Origin: Dipetalonema caudispina | Taxonomy: Eukaryota; Nematoda; Chromadorea; Rhabditida; Onchocercidae | DNA: 64,000 nucleotides | Assembly (NCBI GenBank): GCA_013365325.1 | Contig: JABVXV010000224.1 | Coordinates: 42,603-106,602, forward strand | Reading direction: 5' to 3' | Part shown: positions 50,101-62,525 of the stretch, piece after piece | Layout of the letters: the number at the start of each line of letters is the position of its first letter | How positions within the stretch are numbered: the first letter of the stretch is position 1 | Translations under genes and position numbers: made by a program | Notes under the pieces: generated by a model | Told to the model about the DNA's origin: nothing | Database searches by the model: none | What the model saw: only the letters and a program-made list of their open reading frames with translations

Positions 50101-53100
50101 CTGCAGAATTGTGAAGCTAACCTAATGATTTCGATCCTAAGCTTCTCCTAATTTAGTTTTTGAAATTGGTAATCGTATCTTATTTGCTGGACCAATTTGT
50201 GTTTGTTAGATTAATCGAATCATTAGCTTATTCGAAATGACACTTTAATATGTTGTTTAGTTTTCAGGGGATATTTCGTTGCCTTGCTTATTTTGGGGTG
50301 TAAATTTGCTAACAATCCTGTTTCACTGTTGTAGTGGTCCAGTTCGTCGGGTTCAGTTTCGCCAGTTAGCAATACACCATCGTCACCTCCCACACTCGTG
50401 ATCACGCGTTCTTGTTCACCATCTGTCGAAAATCATGGAATCTCAGAAGAGGAGAAATTTTGGCGTTACGTAGTACGGAAAATCGAGGTGAGGCTTAGTT
50501 CGTACAATTTTGTCGCAAAAGAATGCATAACCATAATTCATAGTCTGGACGACTGTGCCCGATATATGACGATATTCTGGTAAAATCGAAGTCCTATTTT
50601 AATGATTAGAAAATTTTGATTGGTATTGGTAATTTTAATACTTGTTTATGGGTCCCATTAAAATAAGAAATGAGATGTAAAGCCTGATGTAAGGTAAGAA
50701 AATGCTGCTTTTTTATTCATTATTAAACAGTTTTTCTGTGTTTCGTGGTGGATTGAACGACACTTGCTGCTGCTTAATTTCTTTCGCCTTATTTGTATAT
50801 GCATTTATTTATACTTTATACTAAAGCACAATTCACTGCAAATAACGAATGGCTCTTTTAATTGTTCAGTGAACTTGCTTTTTCTATTTCCGCTTTATAA
50901 TAATTATAATAAATCAGCAGTTGGCCATCCAAATGAATTTAACGGGATAGTTTGGCAGTTATCATGATGGTTCTACTAGAGAGCTATGAACAAGCTTATC
51001 TTTCATGTGCAAGCTTTACCATTCGAGAGAAATGCATGCTTACGAATGGTCACTAAGTCTTTATTGTGACATTTGTAATGAAAAAGTTTTTCTACAAGGA
51101 GAGATAACTTGTTGCTTTGCTGGCTTGAAATTCAATAGACGAAGTTTTCATTTTTTAATATCTTTTTCAAATTTCCTGTGCGGGTTAAATCTCTTGATAT
51201 TTTGTCTTCTTTGGAGTAATAGAGTAGAAGCTGTGCAGTGAAATAACTCCTCTTATCATCATGCTGTTAGTTAATTCCCTAGTTTTTTATAGAGATTCCA
51301 AAAATTTCCAGTTTCAAGAATTTATAATAAAGAAAGCGAGCGGGACCTGCGAGGCTTTCTCATGTTTTACAGAGACTTAATTTCTTTCTCATTTCGGAAA
51401 TTTTGATAAAATAAAAAACACAGAGGTGTAAGAAGCATTAAGACAAAACCATTGGAACTTTAGAAAAGTCCTCAAGATAACACAACATACATTTTTTCTA
51501 TCATTCTACCGAATTTATAGGATCTGTTGGAAGTCGAAATTGATCGAATTATTCCATTTCTGCCTGTGATCTTGAATCGGTTATTCACGTTGTTGCCGTA
51601 TTCGTCAACCGATGAAATGGCTCTGAGTACTTTGAGGTATGTTCTTCAAATATCTTTGGTTTAAAAATGACTGAAAAAATTATATCATTGTTTGAGGATA
51701 ATATATGCTACTTATTTTTATGCCTGTTAGCTTGAAAAACGATCTACAGTCCCACTGTAGAATTCCAACTATTTAGCCAATACTTGAAGTACAACTCAAA
51801 AGTGATTTGATTTCTTAGAAATATTAAGAATGATTGATTCTTTCGAAAACTTCATTTTTCAGAGAGATAATTATCGGGGTTCACGAGCTAATATTGATTT
51901 TATACATGATTTAGTAGTTGCCATTTATAGTACGCTGATTGGTATTACCGATAAAATTGCCGCGGCAGGTCAAAATCATCTTTTGCGTACATTTGTCATT
52001 TATTATTTTCAATCAACAGCGGTGAAAATCAAATCAGACCCTGAGGATGAAACTGTGTATTCAGCTTTATGCAAGCACATTACGTCGCATGTAAATTATA
52101 ATACCATTTTTTTGAATCATTTGTTATCTGATAACTTAGTTTGTTTGATTTACTATTCAAGTAGAGCATTGACTAATTCATGCATTGTTTCTGTGGTAAA
52201 CGTAACTGCAAGTTTGCAATTTTAAGAAGCTTTTAAAGGTGCTTTTTCAGATCAGTTGTATTCAGGCAGACAATGATTCACTCGCCTCAGCATTCCGACA
52301 ACTTTGGTTCCTTCTGGTTGTTGTTGCGAAGAGTATGGCATTATGGTTGCTTGATGTCGGCTTGTATAAGGTTTGATTCTTTTAATAAGCATAAATATGT
52401 TGGTTTGGGCGTAATTTTTATTAAAAATTTCATTTATCGATGTTTAAGGTACCGAGAGAAAATCGTTTTTCACGGGAATTGCTGTTTAGAATTGAACAAT
52501 TAATTGATAAGGTTGTACCGCTTATCATAGCAAAACATCGAGATATTCCTCAGGAGTGTCGACTGGCAAATTCAGCTGTAGCTTATTTCTTGAGGGTAAC
52601 AGTTTAAAAGATATTCAATTAACGGATATTTTTAAAGTGATAACAGAATGATTAGAAAATGTTGTTTGGATGGTTAACAAGTTTCTATGTTGTTTAAATT
52701 TTGAACTTGTTAAATGAGGTAAGGTTTGCATGCTAAAAACTTTTCAGTACTGCCTGAGTTTTATGAATCGTGGATCAGTATTTTCTTGGATACACCGCAC
52801 CGTTGAAAGTATGGATGAAAGTTGTTCAAGGGTATGTCTATTCTTCAAATCAGTTAAACAATTTTCCAGTTTGGGTAAGTGTTAAATAAGATTCAAGGAA
52901 AGCTCTTAAGTGGTGGAACTGTACACCACATTTAATAGAAAAATGAAATTTGACATATGTAAACCATAACATTTACCTCAAAGATTCCCACTAGCCTAAG
53001 CTCATCGCTGGGTAAAATAAAATATGATCTTCTTTTAATCAACTGTTTTTTCATTTTATGGTTTGTTTGAACCATTAGAGAATCAAAACATAATTTGTTG

Positions 53101-56100
53101 AACTCATATTTAGACAAATATATCCTAACTTTTTTTGCAGACTATGCTTGATTATAAACTGGAGTTTTTGCACATAATTAGCAGTCATGAGCACTGGATA
53201 CCATTATGCTTGCCGCTTATGTGTGATGTTTCCGGAAATATTTTTAGGAGGAACAGTACGCCAGATAACATGTGTAAGTGTCTACTTGGCATATAGAAAT
53301 GATAGTTGAACAGAAGACGTTTTTCCAATCCTATAACTGAATTCATTTATTGCGTTTCCACATACTCAGAAGCAACTCATTCACACTTATTGGTTAGCCA
53401 AAAAATTCATGGAATTGTAGGGAAATGAAGCTAAAGATTCAAAAAAAAAAACAGTAAATGGCTTATATTTCACTTGGTTGATTCGAAAACTCAGTTTACT
53501 TTATTTATAGTCACGAACTCTAATGCCAGCAGTCTGTTTAGCAATTTATTTTCGAAATTTTTTTCGCCTCCGATAAACAGTGGCAGTGGGAATGACTACA
53601 GTTGTTGTAAGTTTGTTTTTCAGAAATTTTTTGCTGTCTCGAATAATTTTTATACATATATTTTTTTTAAATCGCCGTAGTCTATCTAGTTGGTAACTTA
53701 ATGTTTGGGTTCATAAAATAGAGAAATGTTCTTTGTTTAATAGCTTAATAATTAGAAAATAAATCTCTCTATATATTCGTATTGGGAAATGGTTTGGACT
53801 TTACCTTTGGTCATATTTAAAATTATAGTTAGAAATTACCAAAATTCAGAATTAATATATTGGATTTATTAAAGTATGCCTCATTATTCCTTCATTGCAG
53901 ATAGTTTTTCATAATATTTGCTCGTGAAAGTTCGAAAATATATGCTTTGAAAATTAATTTGCAGACAATCGATATTCGGATGAATTTATCTTATCTGCTT
54001 CATACTGCAAACATCACTTTCCAGTTGGCTTGCTCTATCAAGAACTGGATGCATCACTTCGTGAGCCGCGTGATTATCGGCGAAGAGTAGTTGCACTGTT
54101 GAGAAACTTGTTTGCAAAACATGCTAGTGATAAACGGTATATGGATACTGTAAGTGAATTCTTCTGTCGGTTTTTAGTTTAAAAATTTATTTCGCTTAGA
54201 TTACAATACATACTCTAAATTAATTTTCTTTGTTATTTTCTACTATATCTCCTTTATCGCAGTGCGAAAAGAAAATGAAGAAATATGCCAATCTGTTTCA
54301 TATCTAAAATTACCGTCATTCTCACTCAAAAACGAGCAAATACGAGGTTAAAAAAATGGCTCTGAAATGTCAAATGGAGGTGATTAAAATTTTGAATCTT
54401 GTCAATAATTTTTTGACAACTGGATGAAGTCGGATAGAATTACATTTCTTCAAACCCTGAACGGCAATAAATTTTTTGAGAGTGCTCAAAGTTGTATTGC
54501 TACGTTGTATTCGCCACTGATTACTTTGGTGCTGGATAATGTGGCAGAATTCGAATCAGCTGCTAAAACAGATCCACAAAGCCTGTCACCCACCGGTCTC
54601 AATGCTACTGGTAAAAACACTTCTTTTTAAATTTTTGTTTGATGTTTTCAAACCCCTTTATCTTCCTTTTATTAAAATATCGGAAATAAAAATATAATAA
54701 TTGGATTTTCAATTCTTATTGAAAATTGATTTGATTTGAAAATTGGTTTGACTTTTTATGGATTTCTTTCTATTGCAGCTACTCTTCGCTTTATCTTAAA
54801 ATGCTTATTTAATCTTTTTTATTTCAAACTTCTTTATGAAACGGCAGTTAACATCGCTGATAATTTTAAGGAGGATATAAGATTTGTGAAGAAAAAAACG
54901 TTATACACCCTCATCAATCTGCTTGATTTTCAACTTCAGACCGGTCGTTATCCTTGCCATCACACGGATTGCTATCTAGAATGGGATGTTCTCTAAAGAG
55001 TGGTTCCTTGCAGCAATCTTGTGCAGAAAAAGTCAGTCCTCTTTCATCTGTACCTTGTATCGCCGGTTTAATGGAAAAGCTGGATCGAGTATGTTTCCTC
55101 TTGTTTTTCTTGCTCGTTACAATGATTTATATTTTAAATATTTTTGGTGATACATCCCAGATTTTGTTGAAAAAAAGGAAGTTAGTTCGATGAAAGATAG
55201 CTTTGATAAAATAAGTGGCAGACGATTAGATTTTTGTGGTTGAATATCCAATTCTAATAAATTTTTATAAATACCATAATAATTGCCATAAATATCTAAC
55301 TGAAAGAGATGAAGGATTTTTTGTATTTCTTTTTTATTTTACCACTTTTTTCTTCTCATTGGAACAAAGATGTGTTATGTTTTGCATACTACAAGAATGC
55401 TTTGTGCTTGTCAGCTGAACTTTAAATCAGTGTACAAATGTTACACTTTCTTTACAAATACGCATTATGAAAAATTAATATGAGTGATTTTTCAACAGAT
55501 TAATTCTTTTTACGTTCCAGAGTGAATCGCGAGATTTGATGCTGTGTACTCTTTATTTATTACATTTTCTGCCACGTAAAATCTTGGCTGCAATGATATC
55601 TCGTTATGAATCAAATGGTTCATTGAGCAGTTTCATTTGTTTGTTACGTCTTGCTCTGGATTTCTTCAGATATCACGGCAGAAATTACACTATGCAGCGG
55701 ACATCTAATAAGTAAGTCTTTTATGCTTTTTTTTGAGGTTAAAAATCCAACTTTTTATTAGTTTATTAGTGATTTTGCTCAACCTTTTGTTAATCCCTAA
55801 ATGCTGTATTGTTTGTTATGGTTGGATGTGTATCAAAATTTGAAAAGAAAGTGTCCCTTCAAAAAGAGCATATTTGTGAGGCACTTTGATAACTGTCGCA
55901 GTTTCATTATTTGTCCATGGTTCATCAGCAAAAATCTAGACATTTGGTTTGAGATTGGCCGGGTGAATAAATTAGAGTTTGTGATTTTGTAGAATACGAG
56001 GCACACGAAAAACACTAGTAATTTTGCCGCATTCCAACTTATCCGCTGGAACTTTGGATACTAATTCGACCACAGTAGATAGCCGCACATCAGTATCGAG

Positions 56101-59100
56101 CGGCTTCGGTTCCCTCGGAACAGGTCGATATACATTCATTTTAATTTAATTTTATTTTGCTTATCTAGTTCTTAACTAGTTCTTAACTAGATTTTGTTTA
56201 ACTAATTCTTAATTCTCATTTTTGAATGTAGTTCTATTTCCCAGAGCCAAGCTAGGGCGCTTCCAAATATTTATCTTTTCGGATAAATATCAGTCGTCTG
56301 TCGATTGTATTTCATTATATATAATGGACCTTATAAAAACATATCGGAAATGTGAGAACTCGGCTTAAACCCAGCGTTTTCATTTATTTCAGATCCATTG
56401 CCGACAAAGCCGTGCATTGAAACTGACGTAGAGGACGCTACTCCATTTAGCGTGTTGCAAGAATCAAATCTTACTCAAGAGATAGCTTTGATTGTTTTGG
56501 AAACTGTGCAAGCTTTAGCTCAACATGTTTCGGTAAGCTTTTTTTTGAATATTTGATTATTATTATAGAGATATCATTGTATGCACGATTTTTAAACATG
56601 GGATTTCCATGTTGATATTTACTGTAACTTATAGAAAAAACACGTTCTGCACTCGTATATAGTGGTAGTTAAAGTAAAAGTGGCATCATTATGGTCCTTA
56701 TGTAGAGGCTTTCATAGCAACTTTCAGCTTTTTTCATAACTAACTGAGGAAAGCAATACTGGTGCAAAGATTTTTTCTACAGCACTGTTTGAAATAATCA
56801 CTTGTTTAAGAGTATCATGAAAAATTCGGCGAATCCTGAAGGAAGTAAAAGTTTTTACCTGCTGCTTCGTCTCTTATTGTCATTGTTGGACGATTATTGG
56901 CCAGAAGCTGTACGACATCACGCTCTCGGTGCGCTTGCTGTTTTTGTTGGTTTGGTAAGTATTTAACTGGTTATTAATGAAGGACTTTGATAATCTGCGG
57001 AATTCGTCAAATTTTTTGACATGAAATTTAAGAATCACTGGCGTTGGTCTTACGATAATTAGGTATTCATTCATGTTTCTTTTGCTTGAATTGTCTTATT
57101 GAAAATCCTAGATGCATTTTTGCTGGTAACAATTTTGGAAAATTGAAGTCAGAATTCATTTTCACCTTGCAGTGCGTCTTAATTTAAATCCTGAAAAGCT
57201 TTTATACTTATAGCTACAGTTAGAGCATTCAGCAGGGACAATAACATTAAAGTGAATCCTTGCAATTGTGTGAAGTTTAAAATAAAAAGGACGAATTTCG
57301 TAGTTACAGTTTCGCATCCAACTTTTCCAAAGTGGTCCTCTGGATGGCTTAGCTCTATTGATCGAATCACTTTTGCTCCAGATGAACAGTCGACTTCCGA
57401 AAATACAAAGTGCCTCTGCAGCACTTTTACATCTCATTCTCAGAAATGGCTATGATTGCACCTCGAAGACAGGTTCTTTCTATATTAACTATCAGGAATC
57501 TGTCTTAAAAATTTAACGGATCTTGTTGAAAGCTTAATAACTACGAAATTGTGTATTTATTAGTCATTCCAAACTATACAATATAACTTGCCTCGTGTTA
57601 TATGACTGTCAACAATGTTAATTTTCTACCCTTTTTAATTAGATTATCAATGGTCTCACTGTCTATGAACATATAACAACGATTTCTTGTTTACCGAAAA
57701 TTCAAGAACTTGTTATAACTCAATACTTCAATAAAAATTTACACGATAACTTTATAAATGTTACAGTACGCCTTCCTATGGCCAATTTAAATGTAACGAA
57801 ATCCCCAAAAATTTTCGATGTGCAGCGGCTTGGTCGACCTGGTTCTCAGACTGGCGTTGCATTAGCGAGGTTGGTATATTGTCTATTAAATGTGTTAATC
57901 ATAAAATATTATGTGATTTAGATCAGTTTTCTGAAACATTAAACACGTAAAGCTGTCGATGTATTTTCGAAGTGCTTGACGAAGAGCGGTAATCATAGCA
58001 GTTGCACAATTTGAAATCTTCTATTACAGACTACTTGGAAGGAAAGTTCCTCTGACTAGTAGAAGTCGTTTCGAACATGGACTGGAACTTCTGGAAATGT
58101 TAGTGAAACCTATGTCTGGAACCAGACCAACATATTTTGAGCGAGGAGTAAAAGTATGTGTTTTTTTATCAGTTCATTTGAATTTAGAGCTTTGTTGAAA
58201 TGAAAGGAAAAAAGTAGTGCATCACTCTGCTCAGAGGAACTGTGTTAAATTTTCTGTCAATTTGGTGTTTCTCGGTAGTAATTCTAAGCTTTGTCCAAAA
58301 AGAACGAGAAAATCTACATTTATTTTTCTTATTCTTTTAACTTTGAAATTTCTTAGTTATCGTTTAAAAAAGTTAAAGATTGAACTCTAATTTGTTCACA
58401 AAATCTGCTAATTCTATTTTTTCGAATATTTTTTGTTTCTTTTAGGAATTAATTCAGCAATTACGAGGTGTTCTTTCGGCAACTGGTGCTCTAGCAAAGG
58501 CTGTTGACGATCCTGTATTTTTTTATGCAGTTTATTTCAAGAGCAATATATGCAGTTGCTAACTGCTTTCATTAAAACTTACAAATAATAGTTCTCTTAT
58601 TCGTCCTTAGAAGAAATTAGTATGCCGCTTATTTTAATCTTCTAGAATGGTTGTGTAGCTGCCTTATTGTTTCCGGAGCAACTATGCCCAGCCGTCCGTA
58701 AAGCATATTTTTCATTTACTGATTCGTTAAAATTCTTTTACCCTTTTCGGTGAAATCGAAATTCTTCATAGCTAATTTTCTTTTTTGTAGATTCGATTAG
58801 CAGATTTGCATGTACAGCTGGCTGACAGCTATCGTGGATCGGCAGCGCTGAGAAGTGCTTGGTTTGAGACACTTGCTGAAACGCATATTCGTGAACGTTG
58901 GTTTTCTGAAGCAGCTGTTTGTGAAGCTCATGTTATTGCTATCATTGGTCGAGAGCTTGCCATCAATGGTTTGTATAACTTGTGTGATTTTTGTGTATGA
59001 AAAGCTTTTGGGGTAGGGAAATTTTTGACAATCCACTGAACTCGTTCAATTATTCAAGTTACGGAATGGTGGAATAATTCTATTCCGTTTTCCTGTTCAT

Positions 59101-62100
59101 CCAGAATCGAAATATTTATTTTTGATGTCCCACAGATTTTTTTCGATCCACATTCAATTTGACATCCTCCCTAATCACTTATAATTGTTCTTTATGTATT
59201 TCTAGTAGTTATGATCTTTTAAAAAGATGGTTGGTCATCGTTATCATGTGGCATGCGGTTTGATATAATTTAAAAGTTCAAATTGTTTGTATAGGTGTGG
59301 TGTCCAGATATTTACTTTAAAAAAACGGACTCACACATTTAATTTTCATAAATTTAATGAAATCAGGATATGTGAAAATCGACTGGGATTTATTGGCCTG
59401 TATCAACGACACAATAGCCAAGGAGGAAATTGTAAATGATACAGATTCAGAAATCATACAACAAGCAGGATTCAGTTTGGTAAGATCATGAGATTTATAA
59501 GTAGTTTAGTTGAAGATAAGGTCAGAATTTTTTCAATTTTTTGATTAATGATTTTCAGGACACTTTCACCACAAAAATAGAAAAGTTGGTTCATACATTA
59601 ATCATGGCTGAAAGATATGAAGCAGTGGGACCGGTTTGCCGTTTAGCAATTCCAGTATATGAACAACAAAAGAGTTTTCGGGTAAGTTCATTCTTTTGCA
59701 CATGAAAATTCCAATTTAACTTTTTCAGTTAAGAATATTTCATTCCCTCGAAAACTGAAATTTTTTTTGTTAGGCGTTGGTTAGCATATATGCCGAGTTG
59801 CAACAAGCATTCACCTTAGCGGATCAAATGAAAGTCAGTGGCAAGCGACATCTTGGAACATATTTTAAAGTACTTTTCTATGGACCTAAACATTTCGGGT
59901 ATTACTTTAATACATTTATTACTTGAAATCATTTCCATTCCTTTCAAAACTGTAACTTATCAGTAATGGACGTTGGTCACAGTTTCAGTTCAAGATTGTT
60001 TTTCCACATGCTGCGGGTGAAGTGAACCCAAATTTCTCTCTTCTTCCATCTTTTTATGTATGAGTTTGTTTTGACAATATTATATATTTAATTTAAATAC
60101 TGTTGATTCCAATTTCAGAGAGCAGCATGGTACTGAATGGGTTTATCGTGAAGTAGGTCACACCTCGTTGGCAGAAGCTTGTGAGCGCATGATAGATGCA
60201 TGTCGTTGTGTTCTTGGCCATGATCGGGTACAAATTATCACAGGAAGAGAGGTGCAAATTCTTGTTTCTTTTTTCCGGATATTAGTTTGTTGAAGTTGGT
60301 AACTGAGTTCTTCTCCATATAAAAAAATCCTACATTTTAGTTGGTATAAATTCTAAATTATATCATTCATTAATTTTTGAAATTACTTTTTTGTGTAACT
60401 TTCTAACAGTTTCAATAATAAATTTACTTTAAAGTAGAAAATGATATAATATGTGATATTAAGTTCGTTCTAATTTTCGCAACTGTGTTGTATGTTTTAA
60501 AGCAATCGAAGAGTTTCTTTTCTCCGCACTGAGACGGAACATAGCCGAGCAGAGGATTCATTTCAAAAAGAAGTAAATCAGAATAAATAATTTCTTACAG
60601 ATTGATGAAACTAAATTAGAAGACACGATAGCATATGTACAAATGGTCCATGTCGAACCGTGCATGAATGGCTATGATGTTTGCAGTTATGAAGCTCATA
60701 CAAACATACGAGATTTTTTTTATGAAGTGTCAGTGATCGATGAAAAAGTATCAAGTGATGCACCACAAGTTGCTCGACAAGCACTTAAACGTATTTTTAT
60801 CACAGGTCAAAGTTTTCTTTTTTCCCGAAGCATATATAAAAATTTTTAAATTTCAATTTTATTCATTTTCCATCCATTTTGTAAGATTTAGACATCATTT
60901 ATTTCTCATTGCGTAGAAAATGTGCCTTGCTTAGGACAGGAGAAGAAAGGGTGAATTAACTTTTTTATTGTTGTGCTTCTGTTTTCTCTTTTTAAGTCGT
61001 CGAAAAATTGCAAAATTTTAGTGGAAGATAGTTTCCCGAACACGCGACGTCGTTCACGTGTCGTGAATCAATCTGAAACATTCTTGTCACCATTGGAATT
61101 GGCATGTGATAAACTGATTTTCAAATCAAAACAATTACGTCGGATACTAAACGCAGCTTCAGCTACCGGTGAGCCAACGAGACGTTTGGATGTCAAAGGA
61201 CTGCAATTGCTGCTACAGGGCGCTGTACAACCTACTGTTAGCTTTGGTTCATTCTTTTTAGTTCACATTGAGAGAGAAAAATTTCTCGTGTCTTCAGGAA
61301 TTTAAAATTAGATTTTTCTAAAAAGATTTTACTGTTTTTGTAAAGAAGAGCTTTGTCAGTCCATTGTTGAATTTTCAGTGTATTTATTTTTTATTCAATG
61401 TTTAGACACAAAGCCTCTTTACAGGTGAATGTTGGTCCTCTTGCCTATGCAGAAGCATTTACAACACCAACGCAGAAAATTCTTTATGGTCCTAGTGGTA
61501 CTGAAAAATTGGCCGATGCGTTTAGGTACTGTAAAGCTTTTTGAGAGTGCCAAATTATTAAGAATTTGAGAGAAGGCGATATTTACTATAATTTGGTATA
61601 AAAATGTAATTTGATGCCTTCGTATTTTTGTGCATGTGTTTGGCAGTTTTTGAAAGTTTTGTTTATGTTTTTAGCGATGGTAGGACATTTGACAGACGGA
61701 TTACAACCAAAATTTGAAATTCGAATTAAACAACTGGAAACCTACAAAAATATTTTTTTTCTGCAGGTGTCTTATATCTGTTTGCGCAGAAGCTTTAGAA
61801 GCGAATGAAGCAGCTATTGGTGAGGATCAAGTTGAATACCACAACATGCTGAAGAATGCATTTGCAGCAATGATGGAAAGGCTTAACGGCTATTTTGGAG
61901 ATATTGTATGTTTGTAAATTTAACCCTGAAATTTAGCAAAATTCAAGAGTTATTCTGAATGTATAATAAACAGCGCAGGATCAGAAATCCTAGTTTTATT
62001 CTAACTGACAAAGCATCAAGATACTGTAACTCCTAGTTCCTTTAAACTTTCACAGGAATATTTTGCAGGTTTCGCTAGACGGAGATAAAGCTGACAAGAC

Positions 62101-62179
62101 ATCCGTCTCATCTCCAGATGAAATGACCCCAAGGAACTCCGTGCATATCCTGGACTCCATCGGCGGAATTAATAGTTAA
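41547..62179 (+). CDS. DOCK-D (zizimin, DOCK9/10/11-type) guanine exchange factor, ~50 exons
   Basis: Large atypical exchange factor that loads GTP on Cdc42/Rac and acts at membranes and the actin cytoskeleton. I trace 49 exons plus one uncertain 16-base mini-exon; the frame stays open and in phase throughout, giving about 2,291 aa (human DOCK9 is about 2,070). DOCK-D rather than DOCK-C is shown by [11 protein letters not shown] and [10 protein letters not shown] near the N-terminus, a PH domain (about 190-332) with VLAADSDSD, and the C-terminal [17 protein letters not shown]-1 (about 695-880) and DHR-2 (about 1800-2245) follow in the family order. The start ATG lies just after an ATTAG/CAG acceptor, consistent with spliced-leader addition. 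Exons are listed in the six block entries below. Most uncertain are the exon 1 donor, the PH mini-exon and the exon 19 donor. Confidence 0.95.
43341..44388 (+). CDS. DOCK-D exons 6-8: PH domain (residues 187-335)
   Basis: Exons 43341-43427, 43740-43895, a probable mini-exon 44123-44138, and 44200-44388. The opening strand [12 protein letters not shown], then [16 protein letters not shown], and the closing helix [14 protein letters not shown] fit a PH fold, which binds phosphoinositides in zizimins. The obvious acceptor before exon 8 (CACTAG ending 44192) gives a stop in every frame. The reading is rescued by the 16-base mini-exon plus a weak acceptor ending 44199. An alternative is a donor inside exon 7 at 43870 joined directly to the weak acceptor. 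A run of 29 T (44149-44177) lies in this intron. Confidence 0.75.
44903..44962 (+). other. Intronic 60-nt inverted repeat
   Basis: CAAACTGTTT (44903-44912) and AAACAGTTTG (44953-44962) are perfect complements flanking a 40-base loop that can form a further TGTTG/CAACA stem. It sits in the 1.06-kb intron after the PH exons. Size and shape resemble a small RNA precursor, but no known miRNA was recognised. Confidence 0.35.
44974..45012. repeat. TG/TA dinucleotide-rich repeat
   Basis: Mixed (TG)n and (TA)n array in the same long DOCK intron, directly after the inverted repeat at 44903-44962. Confidence 0.85.
45451..47532 (+). CDS. DOCK-D exons 9-14: linker between PH and DHR-1 (residues 336-648)
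   Basis: Exons 45451-45555, 45683-45789, 45860-46018, 46182-46403, 46812-47032 and 47410-47532. After a Ser/Thr/Asp-rich linker come [43 protein letters not shown] and KMPFAWAAR, which are landmark DOCK motifs. Exon 13 may begin instead at 46833, an in-frame CAG acceptor that would drop seven residues. Confidence 0.88.
47626..49196 (+). CDS. DOCK-D exons 15-19: DHR-1 (C2-like) domain (residues 648-886)
   Basis: Exons 47626-47714, 47817-48064, 48331-48426, 48713-48817 and 49020 to about 49196. DHR-1 is a C2-like lipid-binding module. It is shown by [40 protein letters not shown], the strand [10 protein letters not shown] and [13 protein letters not shown]. The donor of exon 19 is uncertain: GTGTCA at 49197 keeps phase with exon 20, while two other GT sites nearby do not. 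Confidence 0.88.
49380..57869 (+). CDS. DOCK-D exons 20-37: central helical (armadillo-like) region (residues 887-1747)
   Basis: Exons 49380-49550, 50335-50487, 51521-51636, 51865-52090, 52251-52370, 52449-52595, 52748-52831, 53141-53273, 53511-53606, 53965-54149, 54481-54610, 54940-55088, 55521-55711, 55993-56123, 56393-56532, 56811-56954, 57310-57472 and 57767-57869. The region is mostly helical, as in other DOCK proteins, with recognisable [31 protein letters not shown] and [14 protein letters not shown]. It carries Ser-rich insertions (after 50335, 53511 and 55993) likely to be flexible or phosphorylated. The region folds between the lipid-binding and catalytic domains. All joins keep frame. 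Confidence 0.88.
49944..50012 (+). other. Intronic set of three alternating inverted copies
   Basis: TTCTCAATATTTGC at 49944-49957 pairs perfectly with GCAAATATTGAGAA at 49987-50000. The latter also lies in a second hairpin, CTGTGCAAATATT (49983-49995) with AATATTTGCACAG (50000-50012). The two stems are mutually exclusive. They lie in the 0.8-kb intron between exons 20 and 21. Confidence 0.5.
58030..62179 (+). CDS. DOCK-D exons 38-49: DHR-2 catalytic domain and C-terminus (residues 1747-2291)
   Basis: Exons 58030-58153, 58446-58514, 58791-58968, 59367-59479, 59559-59681, 59774-59898, 60119-60251, 60601-60805, 61022-61236, 61425-61525, 61767-61905 and 62069-62179. DHR-2 catalyses nucleotide exchange. 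Its landmarks are present: [12 protein letters not shown] (lobe A start), [36 protein letters not shown] and, most tellingly, [12 protein letters not shown], which aligns with the conserved segment that senses nucleotide in DOCK9. Nothing key appears missing, so the enzyme is probably active. The tail ends [13 protein letters not shown]. Confidence 0.93.
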
Positions 62180-62221
62180 AATTCATTAAATTGAAACTAA
62201 ACTCCGCGAATTGGTTTCATC

Positions 62222-62338
62222 GATCTATGAAGAAAGCTGAAATTTTATAATCAGCATTAGTTGACGGTACACAGAAAGTTTCTTTCTGTGTACCGTCAAC
62301 TAATGGTGACTATAAAATTTCAGCTTTTCTCATAGATC
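62222..62338 (+). repeat. 57-bp near-perfect hairpin in the DOCK 3'UTR
   Basis: Arms 62222-62278 and 62282-62338 are complementary at 53 of 57 positions with no gaps, separated by a 3-base loop (TTT). Mismatches are two near the base and two in the middle of the stem. The stem begins 43 bases after the DOCK stop codon and ends about 180 bases before a polyadenylation signal, so it should be part of the mRNA. Possible readings are a structured RNA or small-RNA source, a short inverted-repeat element, or a replication or assembly foldback. Confidence 0.85.
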
Positions 62339-62519
62339 CCTTTTTTTTGGATGCTTAATCCTTATAAGAACTCTTTTTCTTTTTTTGAGATGCTTCAAAA
62401 CTTTGTTACTCAGACGGTTCGTTAATTATCCACTTATCAGTGTCCATATGTGTATATCTGATGTTCTATGGGTACAAAATCACCTGTAAATTATCTTTTC
62501 TACTTTCTTTTTTGTAATG

Positions 62520-62525
62520 AATAAA
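62520..62525 (+). terminator. DOCK polyadenylation signal AATAAA
   Basis: AATAAA about 340 bases after the stop codon, within a T-rich context. It gives a 3'UTR that would include the hairpin at 62222-62338. Confidence 0.55.
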
